Of a DNA stretch of 17,666 nucleotides, positions 1 through 7,024 are shown in pieces; positions within the stretch are counted from its first letter, which is position 1; every line of letters starts with the position of its first letter. The DNA lies in contig CANMNU010000013.1 in assembly GCA_947499175.1 (NCBI GenBank), positions 1-17,666 on the forward strand, read 5' to 3'. Source of the stretch: Alphaproteobacteria bacterium (GTDB taxonomy: Bacteria; Pseudomonadota; Alphaproteobacteria; Paracaedibacterales; CAITNM01). A program made the translations under genes and the position numbers. A model generated the notes under the pieces. It had not been told where the DNA came from. It saw only the letters and a list, made by a program, of their open reading frames with translations, and made no database searches.

Positions 1-69
1 AAATAACATGCTTTGTAAGAAATTTAACATAAACAGCTGTACATTTAATTTGAAAGCTATTAGTAGTTT

Positions 70-171
70 GAAAAAATTAATTGGCATAAGAACCTTCCAT
101 GTTTCATTAATCATAAATTGATTAAATCATAGAATTAAAAATGCCCATCAGTTTTTGTGAAATTATTTTTT
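70..171 (+). repeat. Direct repeat copy 1 (102 bp) flanking tandem block
   Basis: This 102-bp segment recurs in the same orientation at 807-908 with roughly 90% identity by eye. Shared landmarks are AATTAATTGGCATAA near the start, ATAAATTGATTAAATCATAG in the middle and TTGTGAAATTATTTTTT at the end. The two copies bracket the 219-bp tandem repeats. They could be the ends of a non-autonomous element or the product of a local duplication; no transposase is present. Confidence 0.85.
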
Positions 172-410
172 AAGAAATAAGCATGCAACTACAAAAATTA
201 TGCAAAGCAATTTTAAACAAAAAATATATAACTAAACATTACGATTAACCAAATATTAAACAGTTTTAGTTTATTCTAAACCCACCCAAATAAGGGTGGG
301 GCCTATCTGTAATAGAATTGGGAGTACTAGTGGGAAAATTCCATTGGCTTAAAAAAACTAGAACAACATAGTTGATATAGTGAATAACCCAATATTGATT
401 AATGTTACTA

Positions 411-444
411 GATTGCCACGCTCCTTTGGAGCTCGCAAAGACGG
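411..444 (-). repeat. Palindromic dispersed element, copy A
   Basis: Contains GATTGCCACG, a perfect hairpin GCTCC-TTT-GGAGC at 420-432, then TCGCAAAGACGG. Read on the minus strand it follows the pattern CGTC-n-TTGCGAG...hairpin...GTGGCAATC, which is also seen at 7640-7676 and 7685-7719. The outer TTGC/GCAA arms can pair around the inner hairpin. Confidence 0.75.
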
Positions 445-630
445 TTATCTATGCGTGCCACGGGGCTTATACTGAGTTAGGCATGCATGATCAAAGATGT
501 GTTCCCAAATAAGGGTGGGGCCTATCTGTAATAGGATAGAGAGTAAGCTAGTGGGAAAGTTCCACTGGCTTAAAAAACTAGAACAACATAGTTGATTCAG
601 TGAATAACCCAATATTGATTAATGTTACTA

Positions 631-664
631 GATTGCCACGCTCCTTTGGAGCTGGCAAAGACGG
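631..664 (-). repeat. Palindromic dispersed element, copy B
   Basis: Copy of the 411-444 element in the second tandem unit. The inner hairpin GCTCC-TTT-GGAGC (640-652) is unchanged; a C-to-G change just after it (GCTGGCAAAG) is the only visible difference. Confidence 0.75.
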
Positions 665-806
665 TTATATTATGCCGTGGATCATGTGGATTAACTTGGT
701 TAGGCATGATCAAAGATGTGTTCTCAAATTAAAGGAGGGGCCCACCTGTAATAGAATGGAAAGCACTAAGCACCTAAGAATATGGAGCGAAGAGCACCTA
801 GGGTGA

Positions 807-908
807 GAAAAATTAATTGGCATAAAAACCTTTCATATTTGATGAATCATAAATTGATTAAATCATAGAATTAAAAATGCCCATCAAATTTTTGTGAAAT
901 TATTTTTT
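807..908 (+). repeat. Direct repeat copy 2 (102 bp) flanking tandem block
   Basis: Second copy of the segment at 70-171, same strand and same length. The copies differ by a few substitutions and two compensating single-base indels (one A fewer in the first A-run, one A more after CCCATCA). The inner edge abuts the decayed end of the tandem block; the outer edge lies about 25 bp from the porin remnant. Confidence 0.85.
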
Positions 909-933
909 GCCCCCTTAAACATATTTTTTTAAA

Positions 934-1013
934 GCAGCTTGCGGCAAATTGTAAACGATGGCCATGGCCTGGCTTACTGCTTGATTTACGCAACAGAGCC
1001 GGTTATCTTCAGG
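934..1013 (-). pseudogene. 3' remnant of a second porin gene
   Basis: Positions 934-963 match 1873-1902, the last codons of the intact porin, at 28 of 30 bases; read on the minus strand both encode GHRLQFAAS. Two further blocks line up in the same order: 981-990 with 1923-1932 (TTGATTTACG/TTGACTTACG) and 1003-1013 with 1967-1977 (about TTNTCTTCAGG). The spacing between blocks is shortened by a few bases and by about 22 bp, so the frame is destroyed, and the terminal Tyr-Asn-Phe-stop is lost. This is the decayed tail of a paralogous porin in the same orientation as the intact gene, with the toxin-antitoxin pair lying between the two. Confidence 0.8.
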
Positions 1014-1046
1014 AAAGAATAGAGCTTTATACAGCAGAGTTATGTT

Positions 1047-1469
1047 ATGATATTGGACTTAAGCACATTTGAAAATGCTATCAAACAGCTATCAGACAGC
1101 TTAATTCAATACCAAAGTGACATTGTGCAAGAAAATACTAAATTACAAACGCACATGAGAGCTGGTGCAATTCAAGCATTTGAATTCACTTACAAGCTTT
1201 CCCATAAAATGCTGAAGCGCTATTTGGAAAACACCGAGCCGTCAGCAGATGTTGTTGAAGGCATGGCTTTTGAAACGCTTATTCGCACTGGCAATGAACG
1301 GGGTTTGCTTTTATCAGATGTAGCATCGTGGAGAAATTACCGAGCAAAGCGTGGCACCACTAGTCATACGTACAATGAAGAAAAGGCGGAAGTGGTTTTT
1401 GAAAGCATTCCCCTTTTTCTTAGGGAAGCTGAGTATCTTTTAAAAGTACTTAAAGAAAAAATGTCTTAA
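1047..1469 (+). CDS. hepT: HepT-like HEPN RNase toxin (HI0074 family)
   Basis: A 140-residue all-helical protein of the HI0074/HepT family (nucleotidyltransferase substrate-binding type). In characterised type VII toxin-antitoxin systems such as Shewanella MntA-HepT, HepT is an RNA-cleaving HEPN toxin. Near the C-terminus, WRNYRAKRGTTSHTY contains R102, H107 and Y109, an exact RX4HXY motif. The family uses Arg/His for RNase activity, and the Tyr is the residue AMPylated by the antitoxin. The start is the ATG at 1047; an ATG-like GTTATG just upstream is out of frame. The gene ends 3 bp before mntA, so the two form an operon. Toxin activity is inferred from family and motif. The usual polar residue after the Arg is Gly here. 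Confidence 0.85.
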   Translation: MILDLSTFENAIKQLSDSLIQYQSDIVQENTKLQTHMRAGAIQAFEFTYKLSHKMLKRYLENTEPSADVVEGMAFETLIRTGNERGLLLSDVASWRNYRAKRGTTSHTYNEEKAEVVFESIPLFLREAEYLLKVLKEKMS

Positions 1470-1472
1470 AAT

Positions 1473-1787
1473 ATGCCAGTATCACCGATTGATATAAGTA
1501 ATGATCAGCTAAAAATTGTTTTAGATATTTTACAAAAACACTTAGATGAGCACACTAAAATATGGGTGTTTGGATCTAGAGCAAAAGGGCTAGCTAAGAA
1601 GTTTTCAGATCTAGACCTGGCAATTGATGCTGGCAAAACTTTAAGTTTTGATAAACTAACTGATTTAGAAGATGCTTTTGTGGAGTCTGACTTCGCTTAC
1701 AAAGTTGATATTGTTGATTTACAAAACGTTAAAGAGTCCTTTAAACAAATCATTACCGAACAGGCGATTGAGCTGACTATAAAGTGA
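1473..1787 (+). CDS. mntA: MntA-like nucleotidyltransferase antitoxin
   Basis: A 104-residue minimal nucleotidyltransferase (MNT) of the HI0073/MntA family. The catalytic signature GSX10DXD is intact: G34-S35 in WVFGSRAKGL, then D46 and D48 in SDLDLAI. A third acidic residue, D79, lies in YKVDIVDL. MntA enzymes neutralise the partner HepT by AMPylating the Tyr of its RX4HXY motif, and both the motif and the tyrosine are present in the gene 3 bp upstream. The pair is therefore a plausibly functional toxin-antitoxin module. The ATG at 1473 follows the hepT stop with little room for a strong ribosome binding site, which suggests translational coupling. The strand is opposite to the porin that follows. 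Confidence 0.87.
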   Translation: MPVSPIDISNDQLKIVLDILQKHLDEHTKIWVFGSRAKGLAKKFSDLDLAIDAGKTLSFDKLTDLEDAFVESDFAYKVDIVDLQNVKESFKQIITEQAIELTIK

Positions 1788-1816
1788 TAGGTTTATTATT
1801 GGCAGTTGTAACTGGA

Positions 1817-1846
1817 AAAGAACAACACCGATTGATGTTGCTCTTT
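1817..1846 (-). terminator. Possible terminator hairpin downstream of porin
   Basis: An 11-bp inverted repeat (1817-1827 and 1836-1846, 8-nt loop) lies between the convergent ends of mntA and the porin. In RNA read from the minus strand the single imperfect pair becomes a G-U wobble, and the 3' arm ends in a short U run. In plus-strand RNA the same position is an A-C mismatch. This favours a role in ending the porin transcript. The stem is AT-rich and the U tract short. Confidence 0.4.
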
Positions 1847-1863
1847 CGTGTAGACGTGTTTTT

Positions 1864-3438
1864 TTAAAAATTGTAGCTTGCAGCAAATTGTAAACGATGG
1901 CCCAGGCCTTTGTAACCAAGCGTTGACTTACGTTCTAGTACAAAGTACTCCAAACCAAATTTCAGATTTTCTTCAGGCATATACATAGTGTTGATCAAGA
2001 ATTTGTTGTAGGTGCGATCAAGACCTGGTTCATACCATTGAGTAACTTTGCGAGCATTGGATAAGCCTTGGGTGCCCAAAGTGATTCTTGCAAGACCTAT
2101 GGTTGTTTGCCATTGCGGACACCAGACATGGGAATATCCGGCCCAGAACATATTCATTTCTATGGGCTTTAATTTCTGACCTTCTGCGGCATTTGGGTCA
2201 AAAAAGGCAGACCTACCAGTTGCATCCAAAAGATACCAGCCGAGCCCTTTACCTGTAGTAATACCACCGGTAAAGAAGCTACCACCTACTGTCATAATTT
2301 TTGCGGTTAAATTTACGCCCCAAGAGTTTGCAATGTATGTTTTTCCATCTACAGTGCTTGGTAGATTTCCAGTAAGTGCTGCATTGTTTTGAACTCTCAG
2401 ATCACGATTAATTACACTCAAACCAACTACGCTACCATTATCAAAGTTGTATTTTAGCCTTAAGATTAGATCTGGACGTTCTGGCTTTGATAAGTTTCCT
2501 GCAGAATCTTGTGTATTGTAGGCGTAATTAGTTGTAGTTGCAGATGCTCCGTTAGCGGTAGGAGTCGGAGTATATGTCATATAATCAGCACGTGCATGCT
2601 CTGCAGCTGCAGTTATTGCAAAGTTTCCAAGTTTGTGGGTATACCTAATCAACGCATGGCGATTGTAACCATTGATTCCGTTGAGATCAACAGATGGCAT
2701 GATAATCTCGTCAAGATTGAAAGTGGTTGTTGTATGGCCTACTTCTAGCCCACTGTATGCAATTATTGCATGGCGTAGTCTGAAGGTATAAGTAGTAGAA
2801 CTTTGTGGAGCATTATTTCCAGTTGTGCCGTTTGGAAAAGCGTCTCCCCATTGAGTAACGCCATAGAAATCACCTTCAACGTAAGCATTAACATCTGATC
2901 CTGATTTGTTTTTCACAAGGGTTTCTAAACGGAATTTGCTCTGTTTTGCATGCATGTAAAATTGGTCTTTCCAAGCTGCCGGTGTATTTGGCAAATTTGG
3001 ATTACGCATTTGTAATGCATATGGTAGGTGACCAACGCAGGTTTGTTCACTGGTGTTAGCTCTGGTATCACGGATCATATCTAGCTTGACCATACCACTA
3101 AATTTTACGGCACCAGTGGTGCCTGGGATAGCAATGTAACCTTTGTCAAATTGGTGTTCGTTTTCTTTTTTAGGTTCTTCCTTGGCAACAGTTGGCGCAA
3201 CAACTGCTTCTGCAACTGGTTTTGCTACTTGCTGTGCACTAACTACCTTGTGTTCCACCTTAGTTTCTTGCATTTGCTTCATAATAACGGCTAATTGTTT
3301 TTGCAAATCAGCTATTTGCTTTTGCATAGCGGTAACTTCACTAGCAGAAACAGTTGAAGGTGCTGTTGAAGCTTCATTTGCAGCCATTAAGACAGGTAGT
3401 GAACACCCAAGCATTAATAAAATTAGTGATTTATTCAT
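1864..3438 (-). CDS. Outer-membrane porin, DcaP-like, with N-terminal coiled coil
   Basis: A 524-residue outer-membrane beta-barrel protein. The first 20 residues (MNKSLILLMLGCSLPVLMAA) form a Sec signal peptide, probably cleaved after LMA. Residues about 33-62 are a heptad-rich coiled coil (MQKQIADLQKQLAVIMKQMQ), then a charged Ala/Val/Lys linker leads to a barrel beginning about FSGMVKLDMIRDTR. The C-terminus LQFAASYNF ends in the aromatic residue expected for BAM-assembled barrels. A coiled coil before a barrel is typical of DcaP-type porins, which form trimers; the substrate cannot be told. The start ATG at 3438 has GGAAA about 6 bp upstream. A decayed paralogue tail lies at 934-1013. It is 77 bp downstream of the reductase gene on the same strand. 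Confidence 0.75.
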   Translation of the reverse strand: MNKSLILLMLGCSLPVLMAANEASTAPSTVSASEVTAMQKQIADLQKQLAVIMKQMQETKVEHKVVSAQQVAKPVAEAVVAPTVAKEEPKKENEHQFDKGYIAIPGTTGAVKFSGMVKLDMIRDTRANTSEQTCVGHLPYALQMRNPNLPNTPAAWKDQFYMHAKQSKFRLETLVKNKSGSDVNAYVEGDFYGVTQWGDAFPNGTTGNNAPQSSTTYTFRLRHAIIAYSGLEVGHTTTTFNLDEIIMPSVDLNGINGYNRHALIRYTHKLGNFAITAAAEHARADYMTYTPTPTANGASATTTNYAYNTQDSAGNLSKPERPDLILRLKYNFDNGSVVGLSVINRDLRVQNNAALTGNLPSTVDGKTYIANSWGVNLTAKIMTVGGSFFTGGITTGKGLGWYLLDATGRSAFFDPNAAEGQKLKPIEMNMFWAGYSHVWCPQWQTTIGLARITLGTQGLSNARKVTQWYEPGLDRTYNKFLINTMYMPEENLKFGLEYFVLERKSTLGYKGLGHRLQFAASYNF

Positions 3439-3515
3439 AGTGTTTCCAAAATTAATAACTACTACAATTGTTGTAATGAAAAATAAAAAAGTAAATAGGT
3501 TTAGTTAAAATTTTA

Positions 3516-4229
3516 TTAATACATTCCACCGTTAATGTGTAATGTGGTGCCAGTAATGTAGCTAGCCTTATCACTGATGAGATATGCGACACTTTCGGCA
3601 ATTTCTTCAGGAGTTGCTAAACGTTTAGCGGGGATTGTGTCGATAATTTTAGCAAGCACAGTTTCGTTAATTGCTGAGACCATATCGGTATTGGTGTAAC
3701 CAGGGGCGATTGCGTTAACTGTGATTCCTTTAGCTGCATTTTCTAAAGCTAATGATTTTACAAAGCCAATTAAACCAGCTTTAGCGGCACAGTAATTGGT
3801 TTGCCCTACTTGGCCTTTTAGGGCATTAACTGAGGTGATATAAATTAACCTGCCAAAATTGCGCTCACGCATACCTTCGATTAAGGGGCGAGTGACCTGA
3901 AAACATGAAAAGAGATTGGTTTGCAAAACCTCTTGCCAGCGATCAATGGTCATTTTGTGAAAAAAACCGTCACGGGTTATGCCGGCGTTATGCACTAAGC
4001 AATCAATTGGTCCGTGGTTTTTTAAAATTTCAGCGATAGTAGCTTCAGTTGCTGAGGGATCGCTTAAGTTGAAGCTGTAGACTGGAATTTTGTGTTCTTT
4101 TGAAAAATTAGCAGCTTGTTCATGGTTTGAGTTGTAGGATGCGATAACTTCATAACCAAGATTTTTCAGGGTTACTGAAATTGCTGCCCCAATACCACGG
4201 TTACCACCTGTTACTAAAACTCTACGCAT
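3516..4229 (-). CDS. Short-chain reductase, PhaB/FabG-like
   Basis: A 237-residue classical SDR. The NADP-binding TGGNRGIG is at 7-14, NAGIT at 81-85, and the catalytic set N105, S133, Y146, K150 is complete. Bacterial FabG and PhaB (acetoacetyl-CoA reductase) are close relatives. Here SVNALKGQVGQTNY and APGYTNTDMV...VLAKIIDTIPAKRL resemble PhaB (NGQKGQFGQTNY, PGYIATDMV, VLDKIVATIPVKRL as I recall the Cupriavidus enzyme) more than FabG. The likely reaction is therefore NADPH reduction of acetoacetyl-CoA, with 3-oxoacyl-ACP reduction as the alternative. The ATG at 4229 puts the TGG motif at the usual position, although no strong ribosome binding site precedes it; an in-frame TTG at 4271 would add 14 unconvincing residues. 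Divergent from lptD. Confidence 0.8.
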   Translation of the reverse strand: MRRVLVTGGNRGIGAAISVTLKNLGYEVIASYNSNHEQAANFSKEHKIPVYSFNLSDPSATEATIAEILKNHGPIDCLVHNAGITRDGFFHKMTIDRWQEVLQTNLFSCFQVTRPLIEGMRERNFGRLIYITSVNALKGQVGQTNYCAAKAGLIGFVKSLALENAAKGITVNAIAPGYTNTDMVSAINETVLAKIIDTIPAKRLATPEEIAESVAYLISDKASYITGTTLHINGGMY

Positions 4230-4266
4230 ACGATAAATTTTTATTAAATATTTATGGTTTATTATA

Positions 4267-4315
4267 GGCAATATATAGAAAATGCATAGGCAATATTAAA
4301 AAAACTTGGCAATAT
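4267..4315. promoter_or_regulatory. Three GGCAATAT direct repeats between reductase and lptD
   Basis: GGCAATAT occurs at 4267-4274, 4289-4296 and 4308-4315, starting 22 and 19 bp apart, about two helical turns. The first two copies share the longer ATAGGCAATAT. They fill most of the 100-bp space between two divergent starts, where a shared regulator could bind. No known operator is recognised. Confidence 0.35.
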
Positions 4316-4329
4316 GTAGGCGAAGGGGC

Positions 4330-6555
4330 ATGCGTTTTTTGTTTTTAAAAAGTTTAATCTTTACATGTTTCATGATTGTTGGTGTATTCGCAATGCAGCA
4401 GCAACCTTTACACGTTAATGCGAATGAAGCTAGCTGGAATGAAAAAACTAATGACCTTTGGTTAAAAGGTAATGTGGTAGCTACCAATTTTTTTGATGAT
4501 GGCACCAAGCGACAACTTAAATGTGATTCATTACACTACAATCGATTAACGGATCAAATTACTGCCTATGGTAATGTCGAGTTGGTTGAAGCTGATGGAA
4601 ATATTTATTCAGTAGATCGTTTAACCCTAGATTCAAAATTTAATAGTGGGGTTTTAGAAGGCATGCGTGCCTTAACAACCGATGCTTCGCGTACTAATGC
4701 CAAAATTGTTGAACGCCAAGATGGCAGATCTACGGTTTTAAAAGATGTTGATTATTCACCCTGTAAGCTTTGTGAAAATGGTAGTGTGACGTGGAAGCTG
4801 GAAGCAGAAAGTGTTGAGCATGATCAAGAGGAAAGGATCCTTAAATACTACCATGTGTTTTTAGTGTTTAAAGGTGTAAAAATTCTTTATATGCCATATT
4901 TTTCACACCCGGACCCAAAGGTAAAACAAAAATCTGGGTTTTTAATGCCTTCCTTTGGTTATAGCAAGGATTTAGGTTTTTCAGTTGCTACACCTTATTT
5001 ATTTGCAGCCAAAAATCAGGATTTAACTATTACACCAATGATTATGTCTAAAAAGAATCCGTTGCTAGCAACGGAGTACCGTCGGCGCTTTTATGATGGG
5101 GAAATGTCGTTTGGTGGTAGCTATACCAGGAATCATTCTACAAAAAAACAATTTGATAAAATTCCCAGCAAGGACCGCTGGCACATGTTTGGAGCGATGC
5201 AATATCACATGACTGATCGAAATCGATTAAGTGTTGATTTAAACCGGGCCAGTGATACGACTTACATTTCAAAATTTAAGTTGAACAAACAAACAAGTAC
5301 TTTTAGTCGCCAGAAAAATTTAACTTCTACTGTAAATTTTGAACATTTTGGAGACCAAGCTTATGGTACGATTAGAACTCAAGCATTTCAAACAGATACC
5401 CCTGAAACAACTCCTTTGATTTTGCCATATGCGCGTTATCGTTTTCAAACATCACCATTTGATAACCGTAGTTATGTGGTTTGGGATTCTAGTTTGTTAA
5501 GTATTTTTAGAAAAGCCCCTATTTTAGCACAAACAGGCAAGCAGGTGTTTAGGGTTTCAAGTGGTGGCGCTTGGACTATGCCCCATACAACTTCAAATGG
5601 ACATATTTTTAAGAGTACCTTGTCAACCAGAGGTGATGCTTATGTTTCACAATTTTACAACCCCAACCAACCTCAACTTTCGCAGCAAAAAAAATATGAT
5701 AGTCAGATTGAAAGCCGTATATTCCCGCAGGCTTCAGTAGATTGGCGCTACCCACTAATGGCAAATTTTCAACAATTGAATTGGATTTTGGAGCCTCGTG
5801 GTTTAGTTGCTGTGGCGCCATCAAAACTTAATCGTCGTCGTATGCCTAACGAAGATTCAAAAATGTTTACCCTTGATGACACTTCAGTATTTTTGCCGAA
5901 TCGATTTGATGGTCTTGATTTGGTTGACGAAGGACAACGAGGAGTTCTGGGGGTGGATAACCATATGCGTTGGGGGCAACAACAGCGTGCTTCAGTGTTT
6001 TTGGGACAAAGCTACCGTTTTGATAAAAAAGCAGTGGTAGGATCAAGTCAAGGAGAGGGAAGAGCCGCGTCTGACTATATTACAAGAATGTTGTATCAAC
6101 CAAATGATTGGTGGGTAATTTTTACTCGTAACGCATTAATTAGGCGGACATTACACCCACGCTTTAGTGAAGTTGGTACAAGTCTTGGTAAGCCTGTATT
6201 AAAACTTGATGCATCTTACGTATATGCTAGGCATGGCTTGAATAATTCAAGTTCAAAAATTTCACAAGTTAATTGCCAGTTGAGTTCGGCTATAAATGAA
6301 AGTTGGAAGTTATCTGTTGCGCAAATTCGCAATTTAAAAAACTTTAAAATGGGTGCTTTGGCCACATTTGCTGGAATAGCATATGAAGATGACTGCTTTA
6401 CGACAAAATTCAGTGTTTACAAAAGTGACTATAGTGACCGAGACATTAAGCCAGATACTGGATTTTTGCTGCAATTTAGCCTTAAAAACTTGGGTGGATT
6501 TACCCCAATTTCGGCCCCAACTTATCCTGGGTCATTGTTAACTAGTCTACGGTAA
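4330..6555 (+). CDS. lptD: LPS-assembly protein LptD
   Basis: LptD is the outer-membrane beta-barrel that, with lipoprotein LptE, inserts lipopolysaccharide into the outer leaflet. This protein has 741 residues from the ATG at 4330. A signal peptide covers about residues 1-22. The OstA/LptA-like beta-jellyroll follows (VNANEASWNEKTNDLWLKGN, then repeated YGNVELVEADGNIYSVDRL-type strands) to about residue 150. A cysteine pair in SPCKLCENG precedes the barrel, and later cysteines (NCQLSS, EDDCF) could form the family's disulfides. The YFSHPDPKVKQKSGFLMPSFGYS region is characteristic of alphaproteobacterial LptD. Starting at 4330 gives a normal signal peptide; an in-frame TTG at 4306 would put arginines ahead of it. 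It overlaps the convergent nusB by 14 bp, and surA/pdxA, often downstream in alphaproteobacteria, are absent here. Confidence 0.93.
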   Translation: MRFLFLKSLIFTCFMIVGVFAMQQQPLHVNANEASWNEKTNDLWLKGNVVATNFFDDGTKRQLKCDSLHYNRLTDQITAYGNVELVEADGNIYSVDRLTLDSKFNSGVLEGMRALTTDASRTNAKIVERQDGRSTVLKDVDYSPCKLCENGSVTWKLEAESVEHDQEERILKYYHVFLVFKGVKILYMPYFSHPDPKVKQKSGFLMPSFGYSKDLGFSVATPYLFAAKNQDLTITPMIMSKKNPLLATEYRRRFYDGEMSFGGSYTRNHSTKKQFDKIPSKDRWHMFGAMQYHMTDRNRLSVDLNRASDTTYISKFKLNKQTSTFSRQKNLTSTVNFEHFGDQAYGTIRTQAFQTDTPETTPLILPYARYRFQTSPFDNRSYVVWDSSLLSIFRKAPILAQTGKQVFRVSSGGAWTMPHTTSNGHIFKSTLSTRGDAYVSQFYNPNQPQLSQQKKYDSQIESRIFPQASVDWRYPLMANFQQLNWILEPRGLVAVAPSKLNRRRMPNEDSKMFTLDDTSVFLPNRFDGLDLVDEGQRGVLGVDNHMRWGQQQRASVFLGQSYRFDKKAVVGSSQGEGRAASDYITRMLYQPNDWWVIFTRNALIRRTLHPRFSEVGTSLGKPVLKLDASYVYARHGLNNSSSKISQVNCQLSSAINESWKLSVAQIRNLKNFKMGALATFAGIAYEDDCFTTKFSVYKSDYSDRDIKPDTGFLLQFSLKNLGGFTPISAPTYPGSLLTSLR

Positions 6556-7024
6556 CTGGTTTTCTGATTTTTGCGGCTAACTGATCAAGCACGCTGTGGA
6601 TAAAACCAACATCTTTTTTATCCAAAAAACCTTTAGAAACCTCAACGTATTCATTAATGACGACTAATGTTGGCACCGCAGGTTCATGGTAAAGTTCGTA
6701 AATAGCACAGCGTAATACTGACCTGCTGACACTTGGTAACCGTTCAATTTTCCATTGTTCGCGTAAATGCTCAATGATTTGGGAATCAAAAATGCTTAGA
6801 TCTTCTGCCAAGAATTGTGTGATAGCTGTGAAGAATTTTAAATCAGGATCTATTGTTCCTTTAACATCATCTTTAAAACGAGATTGGAGAAACTGACGAA
6901 CGACATCACTACGGTCAGCTGGATTTTGTTCCATTTGGTAAACTGCTTGTACTGCTGCATTACGCGACAAGTGTCGGGCGCTACCGTGAATTTTTTCAAA
7001 CACAGTTTTAGGCCGCAGCAGCAA
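6542..7024 (-). CDS. nusB: Transcription antitermination protein NusB
   Basis: NusB binds boxA RNA with NusE/S10 and supports antitermination of rRNA operons. The helical domain is clear: SRNAAVQAVYQME near residue 20, VSRSVLRCAIYELYHEPAVPTLVVINEYVEVSK in the centre, and the closing VGFIHSVLDQLAAKIR. The VINEYV and GFIHSVLD forms are of alphaproteobacterial type. Length about 160 is normal. The start is uncertain: no ATG is available. TTG at 7024 overlaps the end of the ribH-like gene by 17 bp, while GTG at 7003 begins 4 bp after its stop; neither has a good ribosome binding site, so coupling to the upstream gene is likely. It ends 14 bp inside the convergent lptD. Confidence 0.88.
   Translation of the reverse strand: MLLRPKTVFEKIHGSARHLSRNAAVQAVYQMEQNPADRSDVVRQFLQSRFKDDVKGTIDPDLKFFTAITQFLAEDLSIFDSQIIEHLREQWKIERLPSVSRSVLRCAIYELYHEPAVPTLVVINEYVEVSKGFLDKKDVGFIHSVLDQLAAKIRKPVTVD

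Larger units (their letters stand above)
285..770 (+). repeat. Tandem repeat, 219-bp unit, about 2.2 copies
   Basis: Unit 1 runs about 285-503, unit 2 about 504-722, and a decayed partial third unit about 723-770. Each unit opens with CCCAAATAAGGGTGGGGCCT or a variant, contains CTAGAACAACATAGTTGAT and TGAATAACCCAATATTGATT, and closes with GGCATG(CATG)ATCAAAGATGTGTT. The units are nearly identical in their first 160 bp and differ at about 450-480 versus 668-700. Each unit carries one copy of the dispersed palindromic element (411-444 and 631-664). There is no conserved reading frame. The unit is far too long for a CRISPR array. Confidence 0.85.
1..1046. other. Gene-free, repeat-rich intergenic region
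   Basis: No convincing intact gene is seen in this kilobase. It is very AT-rich at 1-69 and 172-280, where I see nothing recognisable. The rest is a direct-repeat pair, a tandem repeat block and a porin-gene remnant, each listed separately. A 68-codon frame starting with GTG at 600 lies entirely inside the second tandem repeat unit; it has no ribosome binding site and resembles no known protein, so I do not call it. Confidence 0.7.

Noticed and set aside
281..300. CCCACCC/GGGTGGG hairpin as a rho-independent terminator
   Set aside because: No U tract follows on either strand and no gene ends nearby; it is treated as part of the repeat.
285..770. Possible CRISPR array
   Set aside because: Repeat unit is 219 bp with no unique spacers and no cas genes nearby.
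600..806. 68-codon open frame from GTG
   Set aside because: It lies inside tandem unit 2, has no ribosome binding site and no known protein resemblance; the equivalent frame in unit 1 is not preserved.
1864..3438. Porin as a lipoprotein because of LMLGCS in the signal peptide
   Set aside because: The residue three before Cys is Met, and the hydrophobic stretch continues past Cys to a normal LMA cleavage site; the C-terminal Phe favours a barrel.
4296..4508. Minus-strand frame overlapping the lptD start
   Set aside because: It is a shadow of lptD; codon use and protein composition do not resemble a gene.
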